A DNA stretch of 64,000 bases from Collinsella sp. An268 (GTDB lineage Bacteria > Actinomycetota > Coriobacteriia > Coriobacteriales > Coriobacteriaceae), in the NCBI RefSeq assembly GCF_002159765.1, contig NZ_NFJH01000002.1, forward strand, positions 62,001-126,000, in the 5' to 3' direction. The notes under the pieces were generated by a model, which did not search any database, was not told the DNA's origin, and worked only from the letters and a program-made list of their open reading frames with translations. Both the position numbers and the translations under genes were made by a program. Within the stretch, counting starts at the first letter, position 1; every line of letters starts with the position of its first letter. Positions 8,443 through 18,122 of this stretch are shown here, one piece after another.

Positions 8443-9480
8443 GTGATCCAGTATATCGTCAAGCGAATCCTACAGTTCATCCCTGTCTTCCTCGGCGTCA
8501 CGCTGATTCTCTTTATCATGCAGAACGTCGTGCCCGGCGACCCGATTAAGCTGATCGCCGGCGAGAGGAAGCTCGATCCGCAGACGGAGATGAACATCCG
8601 CGCCGCCCACGGCCTCATCGAGACCGATGCCGACGGCAAGATCATCTACGACGAGAACGGCGACACCATCGAGACGCCCATGTGGAAGCGCTACGTCACG
8701 TATCTCACCGACCTGCTCCAGGGCGATTTGGGTACGTCCTATCAGCGCGGCACCGAGGTCTCGAGCATCATCTTGCAGAAGTACCCCTACACGGTGCAGC
8801 TGGCCTTGGTGGCTATCGTCATCGAGGCGGTGGTCGGCATCGGCGCCGGCATCATCTCGGCCATCAAGCGCTACTCGTTCTGGGACATCTTGGTGACACT
8901 CGTCACCTCGCTTTTGGTCGCCATGCCCGCCTTCTGGTTCGGCATGCTGCTACAGCTCTTCTTCGGCGTGTGGCTGCCCGGCCTCACCGGCGGCGCGCTG
9001 CAGCTCCCCATCTCCGGTGTGGCGGGCCCCCTCGCCCGTTACCCCGAGTGGATGTACTACATCCTGCCCGCGTGCACGCTCGCGGCGGTGTCGACGGCCT
9101 ACACGGCGCGCATCATGCGCTCGCAGCTGCTTGACGTCATGAACCAGGATTACATCCGCACGGCGCGGGCCAAGGGCCTCTCCAAGGGAGCCATCATCCG
9201 CAAGCACGCGCTCAAGAACGCCCTCATCCCCGTCGTCACGTACGTGGGCATGGACTTCGGCGCGATGCTCGCCGGCGCCATCCTGACCGAGACGGTCTTC
9301 TCCTGGCCCGGCATCGGTCGTGAGACCTACATCGCCATCACCCAGCGCGACTGGCCCATCGTCATGGGCTCGGTCACGGTGATCGTGCTCGTGGTCATGA
9401 TCATCAACCTTATCGTCGACGTGAGCTACGCCTTCCTGGATCCGCGCATCCGCCTCGGCAGCTCCAAGAACGAGGGCTAG
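8443..9480 (+). CDS. oppB: Oligopeptide ABC transporter permease OppB
   Basis: Inner-membrane permease of the peptide importer, 345 residues, BPD_transp_1 superfamily. It begins with the typical VKRILQFIPVFLGVTLILF helix. The EAA-type coupling loop is visible as RTARAKGLSKGAIIRKHALKNALIPVVT. The start is GTG, with GGGGAGGG about 10 bases upstream. It carries an unusually long soluble segment between helix 1 and helix 2 (about residues 45-90). It is the first gene of oppBCDF; oppC starts 12 bases after its stop. Confidence 0.94.
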   Translation: MIQYIVKRILQFIPVFLGVTLILFIMQNVVPGDPIKLIAGERKLDPQTEMNIRAAHGLIETDADGKIIYDENGDTIETPMWKRYVTYLTDLLQGDLGTSYQRGTEVSSIILQKYPYTVQLALVAIVIEAVVGIGAGIISAIKRYSFWDILVTLVTSLLVAMPAFWFGMLLQLFFGVWLPGLTGGALQLPISGVAGPLARYPEWMYYILPACTLAAVSTAYTARIMRSQLLDVMNQDYIRTARAKGLSKGAIIRKHALKNALIPVVTYVGMDFGAMLAGAILTETVFSWPGIGRETYIAITQRDWPIVMGSVTVIVLVVMIINLIVDVSYAFLDPRIRLGSSKNEG

Positions 9481-9492
9481 GGGGCAACGCAC

Positions 9493-10446
9493 ATGATTTA
9501 TCCTTCGCCGCTTGACCATCAGGCGCATCAGGCCGTCGCGGAGACCGCGGTCGCCGCGCGCGCAAATGCAGACGAGGGCGCTTCCCGCACCCTCTGGGGC
9601 GATGCCTTCGGCCGCTTGAAGAAGAACAAGCTCGCCGTCGTCGCAGCCATCTGGATTCTCTTCATCATCCTGGTGGCGGCCACGGCCGACCTGTGGGTCC
9701 CGCAGACGCTCGGCGACCCCAACGCCACCGGCGCCAACATGGCCGCCGAGTCCCGTCTCCCGCCCTCGCTCGAGCATCCCTTCGGCACCGACACGCTCGG
9801 TCGCGACGTGCTCTCCCGCGTCATCTACGGCGCGCGCATCTCGCTCACCGTCGGCGTCGTCGCCACGGGCATCTCCACCATCATCGGTCTTGTGATGGGT
9901 GCCATCGCCGCGTACTACGGCGGTATCTGGGACACCATCATCATGCGCCTCGCCGACATCTTCCTGGCGTTCCCGTACACGCTGTTCGTCGTCGCGATGA
10001 TCGCGGTCATCGGCAACGGCATCCAGAACGTGTTCATCGCCATCGGCATCCTCGGCTGGCCGAGCATCGCCCGCGTTTTCCGCTCGGCGATCCTCTCGGT
10101 CAAGGAGAACGACTACGTCGATGCGGCGCGCGCCATGGGCGCCTCCGACGTCCGCATCGTCGCCCGTCACATCTTCCCCAACTCCGTCGCCTCCATCGTG
10201 GTGTACGCGACCATGAACATCGGTGGCGCTATCCTTACCGAGAGCGCCCTGTCGTTCCTCGGTATGGGCGTCGTTCCGCCCGACCCCTCGTGGGGCACCC
10301 TCATCCAGTCCGGTCAGCAGTATCTGCAGACCGAGCCCTGGCTGATGATCCTGCCGGGTCTCGCGATCCTCTCCACGGTGCTCGCCTTCACGCTTCTGGG
10401 TGATGGCCTGCGCGACGCTCTCGACGTCAAGATGAAGGATGCATAA
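9493..10446 (+). CDS. oppC: Oligopeptide ABC transporter permease OppC
   Basis: Partner permease to OppB, 317 residues. It has an N-terminal cytoplasmic extension of about 40 residues, then the OppC_N helix (LAVVAAIWILFIILVAATADL) and the family segment HPFGTDTLGRDVLSRVIYGARISL. The EAA loop is DAARAMGASDVRIVARHIFPNS. Its TAA stop overlaps the oppD ATG (TAATG), which indicates translational coupling. Confidence 0.94.
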   Translation: MIYPSPLDHQAHQAVAETAVAARANADEGASRTLWGDAFGRLKKNKLAVVAAIWILFIILVAATADLWVPQTLGDPNATGANMAAESRLPPSLEHPFGTDTLGRDVLSRVIYGARISLTVGVVATGISTIIGLVMGAIAAYYGGIWDTIIMRLADIFLAFPYTLFVVAMIAVIGNGIQNVFIAIGILGWPSIARVFRSAILSVKENDYVDAARAMGASDVRIVARHIFPNSVASIVVYATMNIGGAILTESALSFLGMGVVPPDPSWGTLIQSGQQYLQTEPWLMILPGLAILSTVLAFTLLGDGLRDALDVKMKDA

Positions 10447-11573
10447 TGGCTAAGCGCGCAAAGAACCACGTCGATCTTAAGGAGCAGCCCATCCCCGAGG
10501 GGAGCCACCTGCTCGAGGTCGATAACCTCAAGATGTACTTCCATACGCAGGACGGGATCGTCCACGCGGTCGACGGCGTGTCCTACACGCTCGACCGCGG
10601 TGAGACGCTCGGCGTCGTCGGCGAGTCGGGTTCCGGCAAGTCCGTGACCCACATGACCATCATGGGCCTCATCGAGATGCCTCCGGGTAAGATCGAGGGC
10701 GGCGACATCCGGTACCGCGGGCGCTCCCTGTTGGAGATGTCCGAGGAGGATATGCAGCACATCCGCGGCAACGACATCGCCATGATCTTCCAGGACCCCA
10801 TGACCTCGCTCAACCCGGTCTACAAGATCGGCCGTCAGGTGGGCGAGGGCCTGCGTCTGCACCGCGGCTACTCCAAGCAGGAGGCGCTCAAGCGCGCCAC
10901 CGAGCTTCTCGACCTCGTGGGCATCCCCGAGCCCGAGAAGCGTGTGAACGAGTACCCGCATCAGTTCTCCGGCGGCATGCGTCAGCGCGTCATGATCGCC
11001 ATGGCGCTCGCCTGCGACCCGGATATCCTCATCGCCGACGAGCCCACGACGGCCCTCGACGTGACCATCCAGGCGCAGATCATCGAGCTCATGCAGGAGA
11101 TGCAGCAGAAGAACGGCAACGCCATCATCATGATCACGCACGACCTCGGCGTGGTTGCCGATATGGCCGATAAGATTATGGTCATGTACGCCGGCCGTCC
11201 GGTGGAGTTCGGCTCCGCCGAGGAGATCTTCTACGACCCGCGCCATCCGTACACATGGGGCCTCATCCGCTCCATCCCGGATCACGGCATGGACGAGAAG
11301 AAGGAGCTCACGCCCATCGCCGGCAACCCGCCGTCGCTCGTGAACCTCCCCACGGGATGCCCCTTCGCCCCGCGCTGCCCGTATGCGGTCGACATCTGCC
11401 ACGAGAAGCTGCCGGAGCACATCACCACCGAGACGGGTCATTACTCGGCCTGCCATTTTGCCGACGACCCTGCGTTCCTCAAGATGGCGCCCGAGAACTC
11501 GCGCACCCGCGCCGACCTTGCCGCGCGCAAGGCGCAGGGCCAGAGCGCCTCGTCTGAGAAGAAGGAGGCATAA
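10446..11573 (+). CDS. oppD: Oligopeptide ABC transporter ATP-binding protein OppD
   Basis: Cytoplasmic ATPase that powers the importer, 375 residues. Walker A GESGSGKS is at about residues 59-66, the signature [16 protein letters not shown] and Walker [12 protein letters not shown] follow, and the switch histidine lies in ITHDLGVV. The C-terminal oligo_HPY region with the Cys-rich [14 protein letters not shown] block, typical of OppD/DppD, is present. The ATG overlaps the oppC stop, and oppF starts directly after its own stop. Confidence 0.95.
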   Translation: MAKRAKNHVDLKEQPIPEGSHLLEVDNLKMYFHTQDGIVHAVDGVSYTLDRGETLGVVGESGSGKSVTHMTIMGLIEMPPGKIEGGDIRYRGRSLLEMSEEDMQHIRGNDIAMIFQDPMTSLNPVYKIGRQVGEGLRLHRGYSKQEALKRATELLDLVGIPEPEKRVNEYPHQFSGGMRQRVMIAMALACDPDILIADEPTTALDVTIQAQIIELMQEMQQKNGNAIIMITHDLGVVADMADKIMVMYAGRPVEFGSAEEIFYDPRHPYTWGLIRSIPDHGMDEKKELTPIAGNPPSLVNLPTGCPFAPRCPYAVDICHEKLPEHITTETGHYSACHFADDPAFLKMAPENSRTRADLAARKAQGQSASSEKKEA

Positions 11574-12593
11574 ATGGCAGACAAAGAGCCGCTGCTCAAA
11601 GTCGAGCACCTCTCCAAGGAGTTCCCGGCGGAGTCCGGCATGCTCATGAGCCGCTTCGCCAAGAAGGTCTCGGCCGTCAACGACATCAGCTTTGAGATCT
11701 ACCCCGGCGAGACCCTGGGCCTCGTGGGCGAGTCCGGCTGCGGTAAGTCCACGACGGGCCGCTCCATCATGCGTCTCACGCGCCCGACGGCCGGCCACGT
11801 GTATTTCGAGGGCCGCGACGTCGCGACGATGAGCCACAAGGAGCTCAAGAGCCTCCGCCGCGAGATGCAGTTCATCTTCCAGGATCCGTACGCCTCGCTG
11901 AACCCCCGTATGACGATCGGCGAGATCATCTCGGAGCCGCTGCAGATCCACGGCGACGGCCGCACCGCCGCCGAGCGCAACAAGTACGTGCGCGAGCTCC
12001 TCGATGTCGTGGGCCTGAACCCCGAGCACATCAACCGCTACCCGCATGAGTTCTCCGGCGGTCAGCGCCAGCGCATCGGCATCGCCCGCGCGTTTGCCCT
12101 GCACCCCAAGCTCATCATCTGCGATGAGCCCGTCTCGGCACTCGACGTGTCGATTCAGGCGCAGGTGCTGAACCTGCTGAAGGACCTGCAGAAGCAGTTC
12201 GGCACGGCGTACCTCTTCATCGCGCACGACCTCTCCGTCGTGCAGCACATCTCCGACCGCATCGCGGTGATGTACCTCGGCAAGATCGTCGAGCTCTCCG
12301 ACTGGAAGAGCCTCTACGCCGAGCCGTTCCATCCCTACACGCAGTCGCTGCTCTCCGCGGCCCCCATTCCGGACCCGGACCTTATGAATACGCGCCGCCG
12401 CATCATCCTCGCGGGCGACCCGCCTTCGCCCATCGACCCGCCGACGGGCTGCCGCTTCCATACGCGCTGCCCGATTGCCAAGGCCCGCTGCTCCTCCGAG
12501 CAGCCTGAGTTCCGTCAGGTCGAGCCGGGTCACTTCTGCGCCTGCCACTTTGCCGAGCCGTTCCCCATCAAAGAGTCGAGCGTCGAGCTCTAG
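11574..12593 (+). CDS. oppF: Oligopeptide ABC transporter ATP-binding protein OppF
   Basis: Second ATPase of the importer, pairing with OppD, 339 residues. Walker A GESGCGKS, signature [15 protein letters not shown], Walker [12 protein letters not shown] and switch ITHD-equivalent IAHDLSVV are intact. The C-terminal [14 protein letters not shown] cluster marks the OppF/DppF type. The ATG is contiguous with the oppD stop and has AAGGAGG within the end of oppD. A terminator follows. Confidence 0.95.
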   Translation: MADKEPLLKVEHLSKEFPAESGMLMSRFAKKVSAVNDISFEIYPGETLGLVGESGCGKSTTGRSIMRLTRPTAGHVYFEGRDVATMSHKELKSLRREMQFIFQDPYASLNPRMTIGEIISEPLQIHGDGRTAAERNKYVRELLDVVGLNPEHINRYPHEFSGGQRQRIGIARAFALHPKLIICDEPVSALDVSIQAQVLNLLKDLQKQFGTAYLFIAHDLSVVQHISDRIAVMYLGKIVELSDWKSLYAEPFHPYTQSLLSAAPIPDPDLMNTRRRIILAGDPPSPIDPPTGCRFHTRCPIAKARCSSEQPEFRQVEPGHFCACHFAEPFPIKESSVEL

Positions 12594-12623
12594 CGCGAGG
12601 GCGCACGGCAAGCCATGCATGAG

Positions 12624-12650
12624 AAAGGGAGTCTTTCGGGGCTCCCTTTT
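12624..12650 (+). terminator. oppF terminator
   Basis: AAAGGGAG (12624-12631) pairs with CTCCCTTT (12642-12649) and runs into a T tract. Confidence 0.85.
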
Positions 12651-12773
12651 GCGTAGGCCCCGTCCCGGGCATGCGGCGAGTTTATGCGCTCGCGCGCCTT
12701 GGCGGTGGACGGGTGGCGGGCGTTGCCGTATCGTCATCTCATACCTATCGATTGTCCCGTACAGGAGCTCGCT

Positions 12774-14459
12774 ATGGACGCACGTGTCCCTCAACCCCAA
12801 CTCATCTCGCGCCGGGGCCTCATCGGCGCGGCTGCTTTGACGGCCGCCGCGCTCGCGGCAGGCTGCACCGTGCCGGGCACGGAGGAAGCGGCATCTGAGG
12901 CCGAGGCGCGCGAGCTCGCCGTCGGCATCACCCGTCCGCGGGCGCTCGATCCCTTCGAGGTGGAGGGTACGGCGGCCGAGGCCGTGGCTTCGCTCCTGTT
13001 CGAGCCTCTGGTGCGCTACGATTACGCGGCAGGGGAGCTCGTGGGTGCGGCGGCATGGCGCTTCGAGGTGTCGGACGATGCGCTCACCTGCACCTTCCAT
13101 CTGCGCGAGCAGACGTTTCACACGGGCGAGCCCGTCACCGCGGCGGATTTTAAGCGGTCGTGGGAGCGCCTGATCGATCCCCGCGGCGCCGCGGTGCAGG
13201 CGCTGGGAGCCTCGCCCAACGCCTATCGGCTCGCTCTCGTACAAGGCTACGCTGAGCTCGCTGCGGGAGACGCGGCCGAGCTCTCGGGCGTCGCCTGCCC
13301 GGATGACGCGACGCTCGTCGTGACCCTGACCGAGCCGTACGCCGAGTTCGCCCACATACTCGCGCATCCGTCCCTCGCCGCTGTGCCGGCGTCTGCCGAT
13401 GCCGACCTCGCCGCCTTCGGCTCGAGCCCGCAGGGCGCCGGCCCCTTCGCCATGGAGGGGTCGTGGGGCGAGAACTCCACGGCCATCCGCCTAGCGCGTT
13501 ATGAGGGGTACGCGGCGGTCGATGATGCGCTGCCGAGCGTCCGCTTCGTGCTGTACCCGTCGGTCGCGAGCGCCTATCAGGAGTTCCTCACCGGCACACT
13601 CGACGTCGCCGCCTGCCCCGTCGACGAGCTCGAGGGCGCCATAGCCCGCTACGGCGTCGCCGCGGACGGCCTTACGGCGTCGGCCGGTCAGCGCCTGGTG
13701 GAGAGCGCACGGCTCGCGGTGAGCTACCTTGCCCTCAACACCACCGCGGCACCCCTCGATGACCCTGCGGTGCGGCGGGCGCTCTCGCTCGCCATCGACC
13801 GCGAGGGCCTGGCGAGCCGCGTGTACCGCGATATGCACCTGCCGGCGAGCGGTGTCGTGCCGTCGTGCGTCGAGGGCTACCGCGAGGGCGCGTGGCCCTA
13901 TGCGCTCAACGACCCGCGACAGGCCGAGACGCTGCTCGACGGTGTGCTCCCGCGCGATGAGGAGGGCTTGCGCGGCGAGACGTTGAGCCTTATCTTTGCG
14001 GGGCGCGGCGGGCACGACAACGCCATGGACGAGATCGCGGCGGCCTGGGAGGACCTCGGCTTCACCTGCGAGCCCGAGGAGCTCGAGGAGCAGGATTTCC
14101 GCGAGCGCGTGCGCACCGGCAACTTCCAGGTCGCCCGCTTGGACGCGGTGAGCGACCGCCCCACGGCCGAGAGCTTCCTCTTCCCGCTCTTCCACAGCCG
14201 GAGCGCGGGCGGTGGCAACGTGACGGGTTTCGCGAGCGAGGAGGTCGACAACCTTCTCAACCTGGCGCGCGCAGTGACCGGCGACAGCGAGCGCATGAGC
14301 GCGCTCGAGCAGGCCGACGAGCTCGTGGCGGCAGATGTGCCCGTCATTCCGCTGACGTACCCCCTGCAGGTGATAGCGGCGGGCGAGGCGGCGGACGGGC
14401 TCATCATCGACCCGCAGGGCTATCTCAACGTCGAGGGGATGACGGCGGGGGAGGAGTGA
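12774..14459 (+). CDS. Second oligopeptide-binding lipoprotein (OppA family)
   Basis: A 561-residue SBP_bac_5 protein paralogous to the one at 6547-8208. It shares the order of family blocks, for example FHLREQTFHTGEPVTAADFKRSWERLIDP and ALSLAIDREGLASRVY. An N-terminal ISRRGLIG and hydrophobic stretch end in the lipobox LAAGC (Cys31). I chose ATG 12774 rather than the upstream in-frame ATG 12684 because AGGAG lies 6 bases before it and the signal peptide begins there. It lies downstream of the oppF terminator, so it has independent expression. It probably feeds the same OppBCDF permease with a different peptide range, which is an inference from position. Confidence 0.9.
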   Translation: MDARVPQPQLISRRGLIGAAALTAAALAAGCTVPGTEEAASEAEARELAVGITRPRALDPFEVEGTAAEAVASLLFEPLVRYDYAAGELVGAAAWRFEVSDDALTCTFHLREQTFHTGEPVTAADFKRSWERLIDPRGAAVQALGASPNAYRLALVQGYAELAAGDAAELSGVACPDDATLVVTLTEPYAEFAHILAHPSLAAVPASADADLAAFGSSPQGAGPFAMEGSWGENSTAIRLARYEGYAAVDDALPSVRFVLYPSVASAYQEFLTGTLDVAACPVDELEGAIARYGVAADGLTASAGQRLVESARLAVSYLALNTTAAPLDDPAVRRALSLAIDREGLASRVYRDMHLPASGVVPSCVEGYREGAWPYALNDPRQAETLLDGVLPRDEEGLRGETLSLIFAGRGGHDNAMDEIAAAWEDLGFTCEPEELEEQDFRERVRTGNFQVARLDAVSDRPTAESFLFPLFHSRSAGGGNVTGFASEEVDNLLNLARAVTGDSERMSALEQADELVAADVPVIPLTYPLQVIAAGEAADGLIIDPQGYLNVEGMTAGEE

Positions 14460-14561
14460 GCCCTCGCGCGGGGTAGCGCCCGCGCGCGCCGCCGCGAGGG
14501 GGCGCGCGGCCGTGCGGATGGCTGCGGATAGCGTCCGCGCAAACTTTTTTAAAATTACCCC

Positions 14562-14590
14562 TTGCGCGGACTCCGTGGTATGGGTAATAT
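14562..14590 (+). promoter_or_regulatory. tRNA-Leu promoter
   Basis: TTGCGC (14562-14567) and TAATAT (14585-14590) with a 17-base spacer, ending 14 bases before the tRNA. Confidence 0.75.
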
Positions 14591-14604
14591 ACTCTTCGTT
14601 GCTT

Positions 14605-14694
14605 GTCGGAGTGGCGGAATTGGCAGACGCGCTAGCTTGAGGTGCTAGTGACCACATTTCGGTCATGCGGGTTCAAGTCCCGCCTCCGACACCA
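14605..14694 (+). tRNA. tRNA-Leu (anticodon GAG)
   Basis: The acceptor stem GTCGGAG pairs with CTCCGAC, then A and an encoded CCA. The anticodon loop CTTGAGGT gives GAG. A long variable arm (class II) and the T-loop GTTCAAGTC are present. Confidence 0.97.
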
Positions 14695-14703
14695 TCGCGT
14701 GTC

Positions 14704-14728
14704 AGGGCCTCCTTCGGGAGGCCTTTTT
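14704..14728 (+). terminator. tRNA-Leu terminator
   Basis: GGCCTCC-TTCG-GGAGGCC followed by five T residues; a stable UUCG tetraloop hairpin. Confidence 0.95.
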
Positions 14729-14807
14729 CATATGAGTTCCGCCGATGTCCGCATCGGGGCATCCGGGGTATGCTTAGGGGTGCACCCACGACCGCAAGGG
14801 AGGCGGC

Positions 14808-17213
14808 ATGCCGAGCGACGCGCGCGAAGAGTTACCCAAGATTGCCCAGCTGGTGGAGCTGACGAGCGATGCGGTCGCCGTCTGCGGCCATGACGGGACC
14901 ATCGGCCACGTGAACCGCCGCTTCTGCGAGCTCGCCGGCAAGAACCGCCGCGCCCTCGAGGGGGCGGACATCAAGGACCTGCTCTTCAGCGATGCCTTCG
15001 AGCGCGCGGCGGACCATCGCCTGCCGTTTCCGCTCTCGGGCGATCCCGTCGCGCTGCGCCTCAAGCTCGCGGACGGCTCGTTCATCCCCGTCGAGGTGCG
15101 CGCCACCGCTCCCTCTGCCCGCTCGGGAGACCTCCGCAACAAAATCGTCCGTCGCCTGCAGCCGCGCGAGCGCGTGCTCGTCGTTGTCCGGAGCCTGGCC
15201 GAGCAGGTGGCCCGCGACCGCCAGATGCGGCGCGTGCTCTCGGAGCTCCAGGCGGCCAACAAGCGCCTTTCCGGCACGCTTTCGGTCATCATGGCCACCG
15301 TGGGCGCCGAGGACCTTACCGGCCTTCTGGACTCCGTCCTGAACAAGCTCGTCGATGCGCTCGACGCCGACGGCTCGACCATGTACTTCGCCGAGAACGG
15401 CGGATTCAAGCTCCGCGGGGTCTCGCAGGGGCTGGTGCGCTCGTACGTGCCGGAGTTCGTCCCCTTTGGCGCGGGGATCCCCACCTACGTGTTCCGCGCC
15501 GCGCGCGCCTGCCGCATCTCCGTCGTCCCGGCGGACGAGGGGATTGCCGCAAGCGGCGTCTTCTACGACCTCGACAAGCGCGTCACCCGTCAGCTGCGCG
15601 TGCAGGACGCGCCGCCCTTCAAGACCCTCATCGCCGTGCCGGTGTTCTTCGGCCGGCAGATCATGGGGGTGATGGAGCTCGGCTGGCGTCGCCCCTGCAT
15701 GCCGCGGACCTATGACGTCAACGTGCTCGAGGTTATCTGCGACTACCTCTCCATCGAGCTCGTGAGCCTCATCACGAGTCTGCGCTCGCGTCGGTCCGCC
15801 GAGCTCACGCGCTCGCTCAACAACGTGCGCGACACCGTCTTCACACTCGAGGGCGACCGCAACACGGCGTGGGCCGAGGTCTCGGCCGAGGTGCGCCGCG
15901 TGCTCGGCTGCCATATCTGCCCGGTGCGCTATGACCCGGAGCGTTCGTGCTACGTGCTCGATTTCGAGGGCGGGAGCCAGGTGGTGCTCCCCGGGGGCGC
16001 CGAGTGGTTCGATGCGGGCGGTACCGCGCCGGCCGCGCAGGTGAACCGCGCTGTCAGCGATTACTTCGACAACGCCCGCCTCGCGACCGAGGTGCCAGAC
16101 GAGCTCGAAGGGGCGCGGGTGACGCGCATCGACCGCCTCTCGCGTGCGGGCGAGTGGCTGCTCGCGCACGGCCTTCCCAATCACGGTGCCTTCGTCGAGT
16201 TCGGCCCCGCTGAGGCCTCGAGCGACGCGCCCGCTCCCGAGGCGGTGGACGGCGCGCTCATGACGCGCGCCCGAGCGCTCGCCCTCTCCAACCTCGTCCT
16301 CATCTTGCGCGACAACTCCCAAGAGCCCATCGCCGACGTGGAGTACGACTACCTTGTACGCCTCACGCACGAGTTCGAGATGCTCTTCAGGCGCGAGGCG
16401 CAGCAGGCGGAGGACGCGCACATCTCCCAGGCGCTCCAGGCGGGCATGCAGAGCTCGCTCGGACAGGTGCCGGGCATCACGTCGGATGCGCTCTACTCCT
16501 CGGCGACCAAGCAGGCGCTCGTCGGCGGCGACTTCTACACGCTCATCCGCCTGCCGGACGACCGCGCCGTCATGATTCTGGGCGACGTCTCGGGCAAGGG
16601 CGTGGAGGCGGCCTCCATGTCGGCCCTCGTAAAGACCGCGCTCACCGCCTATGCGTGGGAGGGTGCGAGCCCCCAGCACATGGTGCGCTCGCTCAACAGC
16701 ATGCTCATGAGCTTTTCGCGCGTGGAGACGTTCGCCACCATGTTCGTGGCCAAGCTCGACCTGAGGCGCGGGAGCGCGCTCTACTGCTCCGCCGGCCATC
16801 CGCCCTCGATGCTGCTGCGCCGCCGTCCGCTCGGGGCCGATCCTGCCGCAACCGAGGCGACCGAGATAGAGCTCCTGAGCACCCAGTCGGGCGTGGTGGG
16901 TGCCTTCGAGGGTATGGCGTTTCGCACGGGCTCGTTCCGGTTCGCCCCGGGCGACGTGCTCTTCATGTACACCGACGGCGCCATCGAGGCGCGCAACGCC
17001 GCCGGGGAGTTCTTTGGCGAGCAGCGCCTGCGCGACGTGCTTCTCGCCTCTATCGGCAGCGGGGTCCACGGCCTGTGCCAGCGCGTGCTCGACGAGCTCG
17101 ACAGCTTTACCGACTCCGCCCTGGAGGACGACATCGCAATGGTGGCGCTCCGCTTCGACACGGGCGTCGAGACCGTCCGCCCGCCCGGTGCCGCCGCCCG
17201 GCGCGCCGCGTGA
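14808..17213 (+). CDS. PAS/GAF-domain PP2C phosphatase (SpoIIE/RsbU-like)
   Basis: An 801-residue cytoplasmic sensor phosphatase. A PAS-like domain occupies about residues 10-110 (LVELTSDAVAVCGHDGTIGHVNRRFCELAG). A coiled linker and a GAF domain follow at about 155-320 (LDSVLNKLVDALDADGSTMYF...LIAVPVFFGRQIMGVMELG). The SpoIIE-type PP2C domain is at about 560-790, with metal-binding GGDFYTL, GDVSGKGVEAA, SAGHPP and YTDGAIEARN. Such enzymes dephosphorylate an STAS anti-anti-sigma protein in response to a signal. The next gene, 33 bases on, encodes an STAS domain fused to an anti-sigma-like kinase, which is the likely partner. No sigma factor gene is adjacent. The sensed signal is unknown; the first domains lack transmembrane segments. 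Confidence 0.9.
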   Translation: MPSDAREELPKIAQLVELTSDAVAVCGHDGTIGHVNRRFCELAGKNRRALEGADIKDLLFSDAFERAADHRLPFPLSGDPVALRLKLADGSFIPVEVRATAPSARSGDLRNKIVRRLQPRERVLVVVRSLAEQVARDRQMRRVLSELQAANKRLSGTLSVIMATVGAEDLTGLLDSVLNKLVDALDADGSTMYFAENGGFKLRGVSQGLVRSYVPEFVPFGAGIPTYVFRAARACRISVVPADEGIAASGVFYDLDKRVTRQLRVQDAPPFKTLIAVPVFFGRQIMGVMELGWRRPCMPRTYDVNVLEVICDYLSIELVSLITSLRSRRSAELTRSLNNVRDTVFTLEGDRNTAWAEVSAEVRRVLGCHICPVRYDPERSCYVLDFEGGSQVVLPGGAEWFDAGGTAPAAQVNRAVSDYFDNARLATEVPDELEGARVTRIDRLSRAGEWLLAHGLPNHGAFVEFGPAEASSDAPAPEAVDGALMTRARALALSNLVLILRDNSQEPIADVEYDYLVRLTHEFEMLFRREAQQAEDAHISQALQAGMQSSLGQVPGITSDALYSSATKQALVGGDFYTLIRLPDDRAVMILGDVSGKGVEAASMSALVKTALTAYAWEGASPQHMVRSLNSMLMSFSRVETFATMFVAKLDLRRGSALYCSAGHPPSMLLRRRPLGADPAATEATEIELLSTQSGVVGAFEGMAFRTGSFRFAPGDVLFMYTDGAIEARNAAGEFFGEQRLRDVLLASIGSGVHGLCQRVLDELDSFTDSALEDDIAMVALRFDTGVETVRPPGAAARRAA

Positions 17214-17246
17214 TTAAGCCGCACCGCCCGCGGGAACCATAAGCGC

Positions 17247-17981
17247 ATGCGTGAATGGATGGACATAGCCGTGTTGGCGCCCGCGCGCGATATCGATATC
17301 GCCTCGGTGCCGGGACTCCGCGACGAGGTGGACGCCCTCATCGCCGCGGGGCGCCGGCGGATACTCGTCAACTGCGAGAACGTGACGTTCATCGATTCCA
17401 CGGGCGTGGCGTTCCTGCTGTCCCGGGCGCGCCGCCTCATGCGGGAGGACGGGCTGCTCTCGCTCGTCAACGTGTCGGCGGAGGTGTCGCGCTTTCTGCA
17501 GATCGCCCGCTTGGTGGACGTCCTGCACGTCACGGGCCGCGAGAAGCCGCCCGTGCCGCTGCTCTCGCCGGGGACGCTGCCGCTGTGGAGCCGGAGCATA
17601 TCGGTCGCCGAGGGCGTCGAGCATCTCGCGCTCTACCGCCACCGGGTGGTGGAGCTGCTCGAGACGCTGCCGCTCGGCCGCGACGCCATCTACGACACGG
17701 CGCTCGCCGCGGGAGAAGCGCTCGGCAACGCGTACGACCACGCCGGCGCGGCGGGCTGCGTGCTCAACGCCCGCGCGTACCCCGATCGCGTGGTGATAGA
17801 GGTGTGCGACTGCGGCGGCGGCTTCGAGCTTGCGCCGGGGGAGGAGGTCGCGGCAAGCGAGGAGCGCGGCCGCGGCATCACCCTCATGAGGATGCTCGTC
17901 GATAGCGTGGAGGTGCGCCGCCGCGTGGACGTGCAGGGGACGATGGTGCGTCTCATCAAGCTGTTCGACCAGCACGCGTAA
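17247..17981 (+). CDS. STAS domain - GHKL ATPase fusion (anti-anti-sigma/anti-sigma switch protein)
   Basis: A 244-residue two-domain protein. Residues 5-100 are an STAS domain with the phosphoacceptor region FIDSTGVAFLL. Residues 135-244 are an HATPase_c/RsbW-type kinase domain with EALGNAYDHA (N box), CDCGGGFE (G1) and GRGITLMRMLVD (G2). In RsbV/RsbW systems these are separate proteins: the kinase phosphorylates the STAS serine and the SpoIIE phosphatase reverses this. Their fusion suggests an intramolecular switch controlled by the phosphatase upstream. The target sigma factor is not in the window. A hairpin with a GGGCTTTTC arm directly follows the stop. Confidence 0.88.
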   Translation: MREWMDIAVLAPARDIDIASVPGLRDEVDALIAAGRRRILVNCENVTFIDSTGVAFLLSRARRLMREDGLLSLVNVSAEVSRFLQIARLVDVLHVTGREKPPVPLLSPGTLPLWSRSISVAEGVEHLALYRHRVVELLETLPLGRDAIYDTALAAGEALGNAYDHAGAAGCVLNARAYPDRVVIEVCDCGGGFELAPGEEVAASEERGRGITLMRMLVDSVEVRRRVDVQGTMVRLIKLFDQHA

Positions 17982-17985
17982 AGCT

Positions 17986-18009
17986 GGGCTTTTCCCGTCT
18001 GAAAAGCCC
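17986..18009 (+). terminator. Hairpin after STAS-ATPase gene
   Basis: GGGCTTTTC (17986-17994) pairs perfectly with GAAAAGCCC (18001-18009) with a 6-base loop. There is no T run after it, but it is placed like a terminator and abuts the GATTGTAT repeats. Confidence 0.5.
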
Positions 18010-18010
18010 G

Positions 18011-18070
18011 CTATACAATCCGCCTATACAATCTGGGGCTTTTGTCCCTCGGCATGCGGACATACAATCC
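18011..18070 (-). repeat. GATTGTAT repeat cluster, locus 1
   Basis: Read on the minus strand, three copies of an 11-bp core (G/A)GATTGTAT(GT/AG) occur at 18070-18060, 18034-18024 and 18021-18011, spaced 36 and then 13 bases. The sequence between the first two, containing CAAAAGCC, matches the spacer of the array at 35733-35973. See the finding on this family. Confidence 0.75.
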
Positions 18071-18086
18071 GGGGAGCTGTCGATAT

Positions 18087-18112
18087 GAAAAGAGCGCCGT
18101 TGCCGGCGCTCT
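18087..18112 (-). terminator. Terminator for tRNA-Gly/tRNA-Cys
   Basis: On the minus strand, AGAGCGCCG (18112-18104) pairs with CGGCGCTCT (18099-18091), followed by TTTTC. Confidence 0.9.
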
Positions 18113-18122
18113 CTAACAATCA

